In this document: positions 16,189 to 22,502 of the stretch, one piece after another | Layout of the letters: every line of letters begins with the position of its first letter | How positions within the stretch are numbered: the first letter of the stretch is position 1 | Virus record (IMG/VR): IMGVR_UViG_3300029309_000317 | Span: 1-25,401 of that record | Length of the DNA stretch: 25,401 nucleotides | DNA from: a virus | Reading direction: 5' to 3' (one strand) | Notes under the pieces: generated by a model | The model's database searches: none | The model's input: the letters and a program-made list of their open reading frames with translations, nothing else | Told to the model about the DNA's origin: nothing | Position numbers and translations under genes: made by a program

Positions 16189-16343
16189 AAATTATATGAG
16201 TAAAGAACCCTATCCAGTATAAATTAGTTTTTTTATTTAATTTATTTTAATTATTGTTGTTTATCAAAGTAGGGCAGTAACTTCCACAAAGTATAACCGC
16301 TCAATTATTATTAGTTTCAATTACAACTTTACTCATATAATTT
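16189..16343. repeat. 155-bp element with perfect 17-bp terminal inverted repeats
   Basis: AAATTATATGAGTAAAG at 16189-16205 is repeated exactly in inverted orientation at 16327-16343, with 121 bp between. An inner pair, CCCTA and TAGGG, could extend pairing. The interior has two CAAAGTA copies, is otherwise non-coding, and lies in the longest gap of the window (16174-16419). It could be an origin or structured leader RNA, a small MITE-like insertion, or a regulatory site for the gene at 16173. In minus-strand mRNA the arms can pair, sequestering ATGAG near one arm. No target-site duplication was seen. Confidence 0.7.
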
Positions 16344-16419
16344 TGTTTCAAATTTAGTATAAATATGTTTTAGTTTTATATAGCTCAAAATATTTATTAA
16401 CTTTTTAGCTGTTAATATC

Positions 16420-16482
16420 TTATTCTTTTAAGTTATTTATAATGATCATAAAGACACCAGTTATCAAAACCCATCCTATCAT
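16420..16482 (-). CDS. Possible membrane micropeptide, 20 residues
   Basis: The frame MIGWVLITGVFMIIINNLKE begins 1 bp after the methyltransferase stop and consists of one hydrophobic helix with a short charged end. Position and composition resemble the other coupled small genes, but at this length chance cannot be excluded. Nothing else is coding between here and 16174 apart from the inverted-repeat element. Confidence 0.3.
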   Translation of the reverse strand: MIGWVLITGVFMIIINNLKE

Positions 16483-16483
16483 T

Positions 16484-17077
16484 TTAAAATATAGTTAATT
16501 GTTGTTTATGTTTTTCTATTCTTTTAATAGCTGCTTCGTAATATTCTTTGTCCAACTCACAAGCAGTCAAGTCGTATTTAAGATTATGACAAGCTATTGC
16601 AATACTTCCACTACCCAAATGAGTGTCTAATATTTTATCTCCTTCTTTTGCATAATTTATTAAAAGCCACTCGTACAGTTTTACAGGTTTTTGTGTTGGG
16701 TGTATTCTATTAGGGTTTTGTGGGGCAATTTCTATCCATTTAGATGTAGTCCCTAGGTTTTCCGATAGGCTTGCAACTTCTAACATTGACATTGTAAAAG
16801 ATATTCCTATTGTCTTTTTTTTCCAAGCAACAAACCCTTTCCATTGAGGCAATTCAAAATTATTAGCACCCCAAATTATTTGTTCCTTACTTACTCTAAA
16901 TAATTCGTTAAAATATTCTTTTGATGGTCTTCCCTCTAAACTTTTCATTGAACCATTTGCTCTCATATCTTTAGTGGGTTGGTTGCTATCTCTGTAAGGA
17001 GGGTCAACGATAGCAAGGTCAAAGTAGTTATCTTCATATCTTGACATTAACTCTATATTATCTTCATTAGTGATCAT
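16484..17077 (-). CDS. DNA methyltransferase, N6-adenine / N4-cytosine type
   Basis: This 197-residue enzyme has the amino-methyltransferase catalytic motif DPPY at 25-28, early in the chain, a target-recognition stretch between about 40 and 120, the motif PTQKPVKLYEWLL at 127-139, and the S-adenosylmethionine loop DTHLGSGS at 151-158. The order (DPPY first) is that of the beta class. It probably methylates adenine in phage DNA, giving protection from host restriction. No partner nuclease is present. The start overlaps the stop of the 41-residue gene upstream (AATGA). Confidence 0.9.
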   Translation of the reverse strand: MITNEDNIELMSRYEDNYFDLAIVDPPYRDSNQPTKDMRANGSMKSLEGRPSKEYFNELFRVSKEQIIWGANNFELPQWKGFVAWKKKTIGISFTMSMLEVASLSENLGTTSKWIEIAPQNPNRIHPTQKPVKLYEWLLINYAKEGDKILDTHLGSGSIAIACHNLKYDLTACELDKEYYEAAIKRIEKHKQQLTIF

Positions 17078-17199
17078 TTTTTTATTTTTTTTAATTTAAA
17101 ATATATGTAACTAACAAATGGTGTACCTAATATAATTGATAGTATACTAGGATGAGGTTCACCACATAAACCTGTAATATGTTTAAAAAACTCAATCAC
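17074..17199 (-). CDS. Small membrane-associated protein, 41 residues, GTG start
   Basis: The frame reads (M)IEFFKHITGLCGEPHPS, then ILSIILGTPFVSYIYFKLKK. The start is GTG at 17197-17199, overlapping the upstream TGA (GTGA), and the stop overlaps the methyltransferase ATG. I recall similar GLCGExH small proteins with one hydrophobic helix from flavobacterial phages. The hydrophobic segment (about 19-34) suggests membrane insertion. Function is unknown. Confidence 0.55.
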   Translation of the reverse strand: MIEFFKHITGLCGEPHPSILSIILGTPFVSYIYFKLKKIKK

Positions 17200-17564
17200 T
17201 TCAATAGCTTTTGTTTATCTTGATAGTACAAAACTTTATCAGCTGGTTTACCTAAAGTGTTTACTTCATAGTATGAATTATCTATTACTTTTTTGTGAGC
17301 ATAAACCCACTTATAAAAAGTTCTTATATTCAAAAATGGTTCATCTTTACCAAACCTAACTCCCTGATGAAAAGCATCCTGAACCTGATTGAAAGTTAAA
17401 TTTTTAAATCTTTTTTCATTTTGTAAATCACTAGCAAAAATTTTTGATAAACTAGCCATAGTTTTACCATCTGTTTTATGTCCTATTTCTATTGAGGTTT
17501 TAGCTATAAGCTCATAAACTTTTTTAGTTAAATCATTTAATGTTTCTTGTTCTATTGTTTTCAT
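17196..17564 (-). CDS. Replication-module protein, possible loader-like
   Basis: This 122-residue helical protein includes KTMASLSKIFASDLQNE, FNQVQDAFHQGVRFG and FLNIRTFYKWVYAHKK. That arrangement (a helix with xAFxxGVR, then FxxxNxxTFxxW) recurs in proteins next to the replication initiator in Bacteroidota phages and may serve as a helicase loader or partner. The evidence is position and a weak pattern. It overlaps the initiator gene by 4 bp (ATGA). Confidence 0.5.
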   Translation of the reverse strand: MKTIEQETLNDLTKKVYELIAKTSIEIGHKTDGKTMASLSKIFASDLQNEKRFKNLTFNQVQDAFHQGVRFGKDEPFLNIRTFYKWVYAHKKVIDNSYYEVNTLGKPADKVLYYQDKQKLLK

Positions 17565-18190
17565 AAATATTCTTTTCCCTTTAAGTATTCATTCATTTGA
17601 GCATCTAATTTACTCATAGTTGTTTTGATTTGTTTTTTGTTCTTGTTTCTCCTTTCCCATGTTCTTAATGCTGCCTTCCAACATTTCATTTTACTTTTTC
17701 CTACTAACCACCCTTTACTTTCATAGAAATCATAAAATTGATTAGCATCTACACTTAATCTTTTACCATGTATATAATTTTCAATCCATTCAATTTCTGG
17801 TTTAGTAAAGGTTTTATTATTTATTTTTATTTCTTTATTCTTATTAATAGTTGTTAAGTTTGTTGAGTTCAAGTTGTTTAGTTTCTTAATAACTTGTTCT
17901 TCATTTATTTTAAAGTATTGTTTAGCTGGAATACCTTTTCTTTTAACTTCTATTAACTTATTATCTATCAACACTTTAATAGCTTTTCTTTGTTGATATG
18001 GTGTAAGAGTAGTATCATCTTCAATATTTTTTTCAGTATTAAAAAACCATCCATCTACCATACCATTAGCAATAAAGTACTCTTCCTTACTAATTAAATC
18101 TGCAAGTAGTACAGCTCCTTTCAAACCAATACTTTTAGTTAAACTCTTATTGATAATTAAAAATGCTGTACCACTTAACAAATGTTTCAT
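17561..18190 (-). CDS. Replication initiator / replisome organiser-like protein
   Basis: This 209-residue protein has an N-terminal winged-helix region (about 20-105: SIGLKGAVLLADLISKEEYF, TLTPYQQRKAIKVLIDNKLI, KGIPAKQYFKINEEQ), an Asn/Lys-rich linker, and a C-terminal motif (about 147-178: FYDFYESKGWLVGKSKMKCW then KAALRTWERR). That tail is typical of phage replication proteins of the DnaD or lambda O type, which bind the origin and recruit the helicase. No helicase or polymerase gene was seen, so host machinery is probably used. It overlaps both neighbours with ATGA junctions. Confidence 0.7.
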   Translation of the reverse strand: MKHLLSGTAFLIINKSLTKSIGLKGAVLLADLISKEEYFIANGMVDGWFFNTEKNIEDDTTLTPYQQRKAIKVLIDNKLIEVKRKGIPAKQYFKINEEQVIKKLNNLNSTNLTTINKNKEIKINNKTFTKPEIEWIENYIHGKRLSVDANQFYDFYESKGWLVGKSKMKCWKAALRTWERRNKNKKQIKTTMSKLDAQMNEYLKGKEYL

Positions 18191-18699
18191 AACATAACCC
18201 AGTTTAATTTTTTACTATAACCTTTCATAGCTTTTTGTACTAAATCATAATCATTAGCAAAATTATAATAATTAGAATAGAATTGATAGCTTACATCTCC
18301 AGTTTTCAAAGTAAATAAAATTTCTTTTGTTTTGCTATTTTTCAAACCAAATTCTTCAAGATGTTTTATTAACCATGCTTTCTCTAAAAAAACCTTACTT
18401 GTTTCTTTATAACCATTAATCTCTTTAAGTATTTTTGTATAAGATTTAGCATAATTAATATCACTATCAAATCTTTTATCATGCTCTTTATAAAAGTAAT
18501 AAGTAGAGGTTCTGTGTCTATTTAATAGATCAGCTACAGTATTTCTATCAATACCTTTATTTAAACCTACAACAATCGCTATTTGCCTAGCTGTAGATAA
18601 ATCAGCTTTTCTACTTTTACCTACTAAAGAATTTTCAGGTAATTGTAAAGTTCTAGTTACTATATTACAAATATCAGTAAACTTTTCTTTATCTCTCAT
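18187..18699 (-). CDS. Stand-alone DnaA domain-IV-like DNA-binding protein
   Basis: The start at 18697-18699 is chosen because it is one base after the SSB-like stop; a longer frame to 18816 would read through that gene out of frame. Of the 170 residues, the first 75 resemble DnaA domain IV: LVGKSRKADLSTARQIAIVV, then GLNKGIDRNTVADLLNRHRT and STYYFYKEHDKRF. This parallels the basic loop, the aRxiA helix and the GRDHSTV recognition helix of DnaA. There is no AAA+ ATPase domain. The rest is helical and unknown. It may bind DnaA-box-like sites at the phage origin. The similarity is by eye. Confidence 0.6.
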   Translation of the reverse strand: MRDKEKFTDICNIVTRTLQLPENSLVGKSRKADLSTARQIAIVVGLNKGIDRNTVADLLNRHRTSTYYFYKEHDKRFDSDINYAKSYTKILKEINGYKETSKVFLEKAWLIKHLEEFGLKNSKTKEILFTLKTGDVSYQFYSNYYNFANDYDLVQKAMKGYSKKLNWVML

Positions 18700-18700
18700 T

Positions 18701-19042
18701 TTAGAATGGTAAATCAACATCATTATCATCAGATGTAACAAACTCTTGAGTATTGTGTACTTCTGCATTTTTATTATTAAATCTAAAAGCTTGTATAGTT
18801 GTAAAGTATTTTCCATTCCACTCTCTACTACCTACAAAACAATCCATATCAACAGTATCACCTTCTAAACATTTATTTAACTTATCTATCTTTTCAGCTC
18901 CAAAAGCTTCTATACAAACTACAGGATTATACTCCTGATCTTGTTCTATTAAGAATAATTGTTTTTTCCATTCTTTACCTGCTTTTGATACACCTGTTTG
19001 TAAAGGTAAAATCTGTTTTATTTTTCCATGTATATTTATCAT
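18701..19042 (-). CDS. DUF3127 single-strand DNA-binding-like protein
   Basis: This 113-residue protein matches DUF3127: IHGKIKQILPLQTGVSKAGK, then EWKKQLFLIEQ, a central CIEAFGAEKIDKL, and VGSREWNGKYFTTIQAF at 71-87. The predicted OB-fold is followed by an acidic tail ending DDNDVDLPF, like the DDxxPF tail of bacterial SSB that recruits partners. It probably coats single-stranded DNA for replication and annealing, beside the Rad52-like gene. No typical SSB gene is present in the window. Confidence 0.8.
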   Translation of the reverse strand: MINIHGKIKQILPLQTGVSKAGKEWKKQLFLIEQDQEYNPVVCIEAFGAEKIDKLNKCLEGDTVDMDCFVGSREWNGKYFTTIQAFRFNNKNAEVHNTQEFVTSDDNDVDLPF

Positions 19043-19043
19043 C

Positions 19044-19268
19044 TTATTTTTTCTTTTTAGTTTTAGTACTCTTTTTAATTATTTCTACATTACTTTTTTC
19101 CATCTTACAAGTAAACCCATCTAGTGTAGATAGTATCACATAATCAACACCATTCTTTTCATATTCTTTTACAATATGCAGCTGGTTTTTGAATTGCTGT
19201 AACATATCTGTATCTCTAAAATGGTTAATACCTATTTTAGAAAAATCTTTAATTTTTACGTTTTTCAT
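19044..19268 (-). CDS. Hypothetical small protein, 74 residues
   Basis: The protein starts MKNVKIKDFSKIGINHFRDT, has a helix (DMLQQFKNQLHIVKEYEKNG) and strands (VDYVILSTLDGFTCKME), and ends in a Lys/Thr run (KKSTKTKKKK). I do not recognise it. It lies between the annealing protein, with an ATGA overlap, and the SSB-like gene, so a role in DNA metabolism is plausible. Confidence 0.55.
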   Translation of the reverse strand: MKNVKIKDFSKIGINHFRDTDMLQQFKNQLHIVKEYEKNGVDYVILSTLDGFTCKMEKSNVEIIKKSTKTKKKK

Positions 19269-19738
19269 AATTTTTGATTTTTAATTTTCCAGTTAATATA
19301 ATTAGTTAAAGTTTCACCATCAAAGATTAATTTATCCTTTTCTGGTATGTAAGGATACTCCCTACCATTTGTATATTTCTTTGTTTTAAGTGTTTGTATA
19401 GGTAATCTATATAAAAACCTCCCTACACCCCATGAAACACATGCTCTTTTAAAAGCATCAGATACATGTCCTTTTTCTTTTTCTACATTACTTTCTGATC
19501 CTGTATCAGATTTGAAAACCCATTCATTAAGCTTTTCATTCCATATACCTACCTTACAGAAAAGTAAACCACTTTCTTCATAATATATGCTTTGCCAGTT
19601 TTCAGCTCCACATACTTCATCTAGTAAATCTTGACAATCTCTAGCATCTATATAAGCTACACATGCAGCTCTACCATTTCTAATACTTTGTACCCTCCAT
19701 TTATAAGGTAACTCTTTTTTTAAATCATTTAATTTCAT
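19265..19738 (-). CDS. Rad52-family single-strand annealing protein
   Basis: This 157-residue protein matches the core of Rad52/Rad22-type phage recombinases: YKWRVQSIRNGRAACVAYID then ARDCQDLLDEVCGAENWQS, the strand LLFCKVGIWNEKLNEWVFKS, DTGSES, and the signature SDAFKRACVSWGVGRFLYRL at 93-112. It would anneal complementary single strands in recombination-dependent replication and repair. The length covers the conserved core without the eukaryotic C-terminal half. It overlaps the following 74-residue gene, with SSB-like and NinG-like genes further on. Confidence 0.85.
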   Translation of the reverse strand: MKLNDLKKELPYKWRVQSIRNGRAACVAYIDARDCQDLLDEVCGAENWQSIYYEESGLLFCKVGIWNEKLNEWVFKSDTGSESNVEKEKGHVSDAFKRACVSWGVGRFLYRLPIQTLKTKKYTNGREYPYIPEKDKLIFDGETLTNYINWKIKNQKL

Positions 19739-19763
19739 ATCTCTAGTTTTTTTTGTAAATATA

Positions 19764-19970
19764 TTATTTATTTTTTATATGCTTAATAAGTGCTTTTTTT
19801 ATTTCTTTTATATTGTTCTTATCTATCCACTCTAAAAAATCATAACTATCCCACCATACTGTAAACTGTTTACCATATTCATCAGTTCCACCTAAACACA
19901 CTTCATTTTCATGTGCCATAAAAGTATTTATGTTATTCATTCTTTTTATTATTTCTTTATCTTTTTTCAT
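19764..19970 (-). CDS. Hypothetical small protein, 68 residues
   Basis: The start at 19968-19970 is chosen because it forms TAATG with the upstream stop; a start at 19994 would overlap that gene by 25 bp. The protein begins MKKDKEIIKRMNNINTFMAH and has an aromatic acidic middle (KQFTVWWDSYDFLEWIDK) and a basic end. No family was recognised. A 25-bp AT-rich gap separates it from the Rad52-like gene. Confidence 0.5.
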   Translation of the reverse strand: MKKDKEIIKRMNNINTFMAHENEVCLGGTDEYGKQFTVWWDSYDFLEWIDKNNIKEIKKALIKHIKNK

Positions 19971-20242
19971 TATCTTGCATTTAAAATTAAACATTCTTTT
20001 TTCTCATTATACAGTTGTAACCATTCAGGTTTTGTATCAATAGTAAAGCTATCTCTTAATTGCCATCCATGATTTCTCAACATGTATCTAAACTTATCTC
20101 CTATTTGTTCTTTGGTACCCACTACTACAACACACCCACCTGAATTCTTATAATCAACACATTTAGTATCAGTATTATAATCATAAACAGATACAGCATC
20201 ATAGCACCCTTTGAGTACCCAGTATTCGCTTAATAATTCCAT
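19970..20242 (-). CDS. Hypothetical protein, 90 residues
   Basis: The start MELLSEYWVLKGCYDAVSVY at 20240-20242 is preferred over the upstream 20293, which would overlap the preceding gene by 64 bp. The protein contains strands with GGCVVVVGTKEQIGDKF and a helix RYMLRNHGWQLRD. It resembles small phage early proteins but no function is assigned. Confidence 0.5.
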   Translation of the reverse strand: MELLSEYWVLKGCYDAVSVYDYNTDTKCVDYKNSGGCVVVVGTKEQIGDKFRYMLRNHGWQLRDSFTIDTKPEWLQLYNEKKECLILNAR

Positions 20243-20502
20243 TGTATATATAATAAAAGTGAACACATAAAAGCAACACACATTACACCACATAAAACAT
20301 AAAACTGTAAATCTGTAATAGGTTCTTTTTTCTTTTCATTATTCCAGATGTATCTTACCACCTCATAATCTTTATTCCAGTTAATGAATTTACCTCTAGC
20401 ATTTTTAGTATTCATAAACTTTGAGTATTCATCACTACTCATAATAAAAGTATAACCATGTATTTTATGCTTATACTCAACTACATAATTTAATTTTTCC
20501 AT
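20230..20502 (-). CDS. Small C-terminally anchored membrane protein
   Basis: Of the 90 residues, the first 65 are soluble and charged (MEKLNYVVEYKHKIHGYTF, then FINWNKDYEVVRYIWNNEKK) and residues 66-86 form one membrane segment (FYVLCGVMCVAFMCSLLLYI). The likely topology is a cytoplasmic domain anchored by its tail. No family is recognised. It is preceded by a strong GC hairpin and overlaps the next gene by 13 bp. Confidence 0.5.
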   Translation of the reverse strand: MEKLNYVVEYKHKIHGYTFIMSSDEYSKFMNTKNARGKFINWNKDYEVVRYIWNNEKKKEPITDLQFYVLCGVMCVAFMCSLLLYIQWNY

Positions 20503-20518
20503 TTCTCTATTTTTTTAT

Positions 20519-20536
20519 GGGGGCTGTTACGCCCCC
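20519..20536. terminator. Strong GC hairpin between early genes
   Basis: GGGGGC at 20519-20524 and GCCCCC at 20531-20536 enclose a 6-base loop. It stands out in AT-rich DNA and lies between the 80-residue gene and the 90-residue membrane gene. Neither strand has an immediate T-run (minus strand continues CATAAAAAAATAG), so it may be a weak terminator or an mRNA processing or stability element. Confidence 0.5.
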
Positions 20537-20543
20537 TGTTAAT

Positions 20544-20786
20544 TTAATTATTTTTATTTATTATATTTTTAATTGCTTCAATTTGAAAATTCCAATATTC
20601 ATTTGCTGTCATAACATTATCAAAAGACCATAACCATTTTCGTTTGTCAATTTCAAATTGTTTTATTGTTTCCCATTCTTTTGACGTTAATTCTTGGTCT
20701 GTTTCATCGTACTTAAATGTTAATTCTTTTAAGTATTTAAGTGTTAATAAGTGTTGTTTACAAGATTTTAATATTTCTTTTTCCAT
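20544..20786 (-). CDS. Early hypothetical protein, 80 residues
   Basis: The ATG at 20784-20786 is taken because the promoter at 20825-20856 would start transcription near 20818; the longer frame to 20879 would have its start upstream of the promoter. The protein starts MEKEILKSCKQHLLTLKYL and is helical and charged (DETDQELTSKEWETIKQF, RKWLWSFDNVMTANEYWNF). It is unrecognised. As the first gene after the promoter it may be an early anti-host or regulatory protein. Confidence 0.55.
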   Translation of the reverse strand: MEKEILKSCKQHLLTLKYLKELTFKYDETDQELTSKEWETIKQFEIDKRKWLWSFDNVMTANEYWNFQIEAIKNIINKNN

Positions 20787-20824
20787 TTCTGTTTTCTTTA
20801 AATTAATTATTTTTTTTAATACCA

Positions 20825-20856
20825 CAAAGATATAAAAAAAAATAATAACTAACAAA
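20825..20856 (-). promoter_or_regulatory. Bacteroidota-type promoter for the early/replication operon
   Basis: On the minus strand TTTG (20853-20856) is followed after 20 bp by TATCTTTG (20825-20832), a full match to the Bacteroidota pattern TTTG / TAnnTTTG. Transcription would start near 20818, about 30 bp before the ATG at 20786. The -33 element lies inside the 12-bp direct repeats, so a protein bound there could block or replace sigma contact. Confidence 0.75.
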
Positions 20857-20881
20857 ATAACTAACAAAGTTATTAACAAAG
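20846..20881. repeat. Three tandem 12-bp direct repeats over the promoter
   Basis: Plus-strand units TAACTAACAAAA (20846-20857), TAACTAACAAAG (20858-20869) and TTATTAACAAAG (20870-20881) follow each other without spacers. They differ by one to three bases. Near-helical spacing and overlap with the -33 element fit an operator or iteron array. The DnaA-like protein or another phage regulator could be the ligand, but that is speculation. Confidence 0.65.
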
Positions 20882-20931
20882 TATATGTGAATAAAGTAAA
20901 TTACTTGATATAAGAGCTTTAAAAAATTAAG

Positions 20932-21051
20932 CTATATGCAACTATTAAAAACTTTAAAAAGTTCTTTAGATGCTATTAAAATAAGTAATAGGATGTAAAT
21001 AATAGATATTGTAGATACAGTAAGTATTAATATCTTACCAATAGCTTTCAT
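20932..21051 (-). CDS. Small single-pass membrane protein, 39 residues
   Basis: The frame reads MKAIGKILILTVSTISIIYI then LLLILIASKELFKVFNSCI. It has one long hydrophobic segment (about 6-27) with a short charged tail. It starts 27 bp after the phosphoesterase stop, in a gap otherwise empty until the promoter repeats. It could be a lysis accessory (holin or antiholin-like) given the nearby endolysin, or a stray hydrophobic frame. Confidence 0.5.
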   Translation of the reverse strand: MKAIGKILILTVSTISIIYILLLILIASKELFKVFNSCI

Positions 21052-21078
21052 TAGAAAAGAAAAAATATAATATATACA

Positions 21079-21876
21079 TTACAGCTCCATTAATAAATTG
21101 ATAGGTGTCTTACCATTGTTTAAGACTACAGCACAACCTACAGCTGGTCTTTTTCCATACTTTGCATAAGCCATAGCATAAGATTTATGATCAATACCAC
21201 ATCCAGTTTGTAATCCGAATACTCTAAACTTCTTACCAACATAATGCTCACAGTAGGCTTGAGTATGTAGATGTCCCTGTACTGTATTCATCATATCAGC
21301 CCTACACTTTGTCCTAGCTGTACCTCCTTCACCATGTATGTACTGTACATCATCTTTTTCATATCTCTCTACAAAATTCCATTCAGGTACTTCTAAAACA
21401 TCTTTGTATGATTTTATCCATTTACTAGGTATTGATGATGTTTGTGCCTTCCTCATTATAATCCTATCATGATTTCCGATTACCACAGTAGCCACAGGAA
21501 AAGCATTTCTCCATCTTTGTATACGTTCTATGGCTAGATTTAATTCAGTTAAACCACCTAACCCATCGGCACTTGTTTCATGGTATGAGCTAAAATGATT
21601 ATCAATTATGTCTCCAATAAAAACCACTTCAGTACACATGTACTCATAGTATTTATCTATACAAAAGCTTAAGTAATCATCTAGGCAAAAAGGCTCATGA
21701 AGGTCGCCGATAACAAGAACATTCCTCTTATCAGCGTCCCTCATTTGTTCTAAAGCATGTATTTCATGCTTTTTTAACCTATACCTATTATTTGCGTTCT
21801 TTACCAAAATCAGCTGCTGATTGTCCAAGTAACATAGCCAATAGTGAATACCATATCTTTGATACAGCTTCTTCAT
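21079..21876 (-). CDS. Calcineurin-like metallophosphoesterase
   Basis: All metal motifs of the family are present in 265 residues: GDLHEP at 57-62, GDIIDNH at 88-94, GNHD at 134-137, HGEGG at 181-185 and GHLHTQ at 201-206. The enzyme would bind two metal ions and hydrolyse a phosphodiester or phosphomonoester; the substrate is unknown, with nucleic acid or nucleotides likely. Similar phage enzymes occur in Bacteroidota phages. The ATG used overlaps the holin-like gene by 89 bp; a start nearer residue 24 (TTG) or the ATG at residue 45 is possible, because conserved sequence begins at about KKHEIHALEQM. Confidence 0.85.
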   Translation of the reverse strand: MKKLYQRYGIHYWLCYLDNQQLILVKNANNRYRLKKHEIHALEQMRDADKRNVLVIGDLHEPFCLDDYLSFCIDKYYEYMCTEVVFIGDIIDNHFSSYHETSADGLGGLTELNLAIERIQRWRNAFPVATVVIGNHDRIIMRKAQTSSIPSKWIKSYKDVLEVPEWNFVERYEKDDVQYIHGEGGTARTKCRADMMNTVQGHLHTQAYCEHYVGKKFRVFGLQTGCGIDHKSYAMAYAKYGKRPAVGCAVVLNNGKTPINLLMEL

Positions 21877-21973
21877 CAGCTCCTAAAAAGTTTGCTACCA
21901 TAGGAATGATAATAGATGATATACCTAACCATACCTTTTTTGATTTTAGTAATTGTGTTAAAATAAATTTCAT
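21788..21973 (-). CDS. Holin-like small membrane protein
   Basis: This 61-residue protein starts MKFILTQLLKSKKVWLGISS, has hydrophobic segments at about 15-30 and 40-52 (IIIPMVANFLG; IWYSLLAMLLGQ), and ends GQSAADFGKERK. The KSKKxW start and GQSAADFGK end recur in holin-like proteins of marine and flavobacterial phages. It follows the endolysin gene, as expected for a holin that opens the inner membrane for lysis. Confidence 0.65.
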   Translation of the reverse strand: MKFILTQLLKSKKVWLGISSIIIPMVANFLGADEEAVSKIWYSLLAMLLGQSAADFGKERK

Positions 21974-22009
21974 AATAAATTAATTTAGTTAATATTCAAA
22001 TTTAAAAGC

Positions 22010-22369
22010 TCAATAGAGCCATATTACATCTTCATCTTTTGTTTTATCAACATCTGCATGTATAAAAGTCTTACCTATTCCAAATCTGTTTACTCCTACT
22101 ATCATCAAAGCATTGATTATCAAATACCTTTCTCTACTTCCTTTGTATGCTATATCAACAGCTAAACCCTTTTTATGGCTTGATCCTACTCTACCACCTA
22201 TTTTAGTATTATGAGCTGCTGTCCTATATCCAGAATTTATCTTGAAAGGTATACCAGCAATTCCTCTAGCTGTATCTAATCTTCTTAAAAAATCTTTATT
22301 CATTCTATATCCTGAACCAACCTCATCAGGGCTATCAAACTCTGAAATCTTAAAATAAATTAAATTCAA
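22010..22369 (-). CDS. Endolysin, M15-type peptidase
   Basis: The zinc peptidase fold of D-Ala-D-Ala carboxypeptidase / endolysin type (Peptidase M15) is clear: FKISEFDSPDEVGSG, FKINSGYRTAAHN, GSSHKKGLAVDI with H65 and D72, and FIHADVD with H104. It would cut peptide stems of host peptidoglycan. The TTG at 22367-22369 is chosen as start, 1 bp after the upstream TAG, giving 119 residues, a usual length for this phage family. An ATG at 22448-22450 would add 27 residues that lack family resemblance and overlap the 43-residue gene. Confidence 0.85.
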   Translation of the reverse strand: MNLIYFKISEFDSPDEVGSGYRMNKDFLRRLDTARGIAGIPFKINSGYRTAAHNTKIGGRVGSSHKKGLAVDIAYKGSRERYLIINALMIVGVNRFGIGKTFIHADVDKTKDEDVIWLY

Positions 22370-22370
22370 A

Positions 22371-22502
22371 CTAGAGGCAGTATAGTTTATATATTTTGCA
22401 TCCCTTAACTTCTTTAACAAATTCTTTGCGTACCTTAATATCATTTTCATTTGATTTTATATACTTTGGATTAGTTGAGTTTAGTTTGCGTTTTTTAGGC
22501 AT
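22371..22502 (-). CDS. Small basic protein, 43 residues
   Basis: The frame begins MPKKRKLNSTNPKYIKSNEN and is followed by KVRKEFVKEVKGCKIY. It overlaps the holin-like gene upstream by 8 bp and ends just before the TTG start of the endolysin, so it fills the gap in the operon. It is strongly basic, with no recognised domain. The alternative is that this DNA is the N-terminus of a longer endolysin. Confidence 0.45.
   Translation of the reverse strand: MPKKRKLNSTNPKYIKSNENDIKVRKEFVKEVKGCKIYKLYCL

Noticed and set aside
16349-16356. TAAATTTG box before the inverted-repeat element
   Set aside because: The nearest TTTG is about 29 bp upstream, outside the usual promoter spacing.
18700-18816. Upstream extension of the DnaA-like gene
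   Set aside because: The added 39 residues read the SSB-like gene out of frame; the ATG at 18699 one base after its stop is the natural start.
20243-20293. Upstream extension of the 90-residue early protein
   Set aside because: It overlaps the preceding membrane protein gene, whose own frame is better supported.
20787-20879. Membrane-segment extension of the 80-residue early protein
   Set aside because: It covers the promoter and its repeats, so it would begin upstream of the transcription start. A second message could still make it.
22370-22450. Longer endolysin start
   Set aside because: The added 27 residues do not look like the family N-terminus, which begins near YFKISEFDSP, and they overlap the 43-codon frame.
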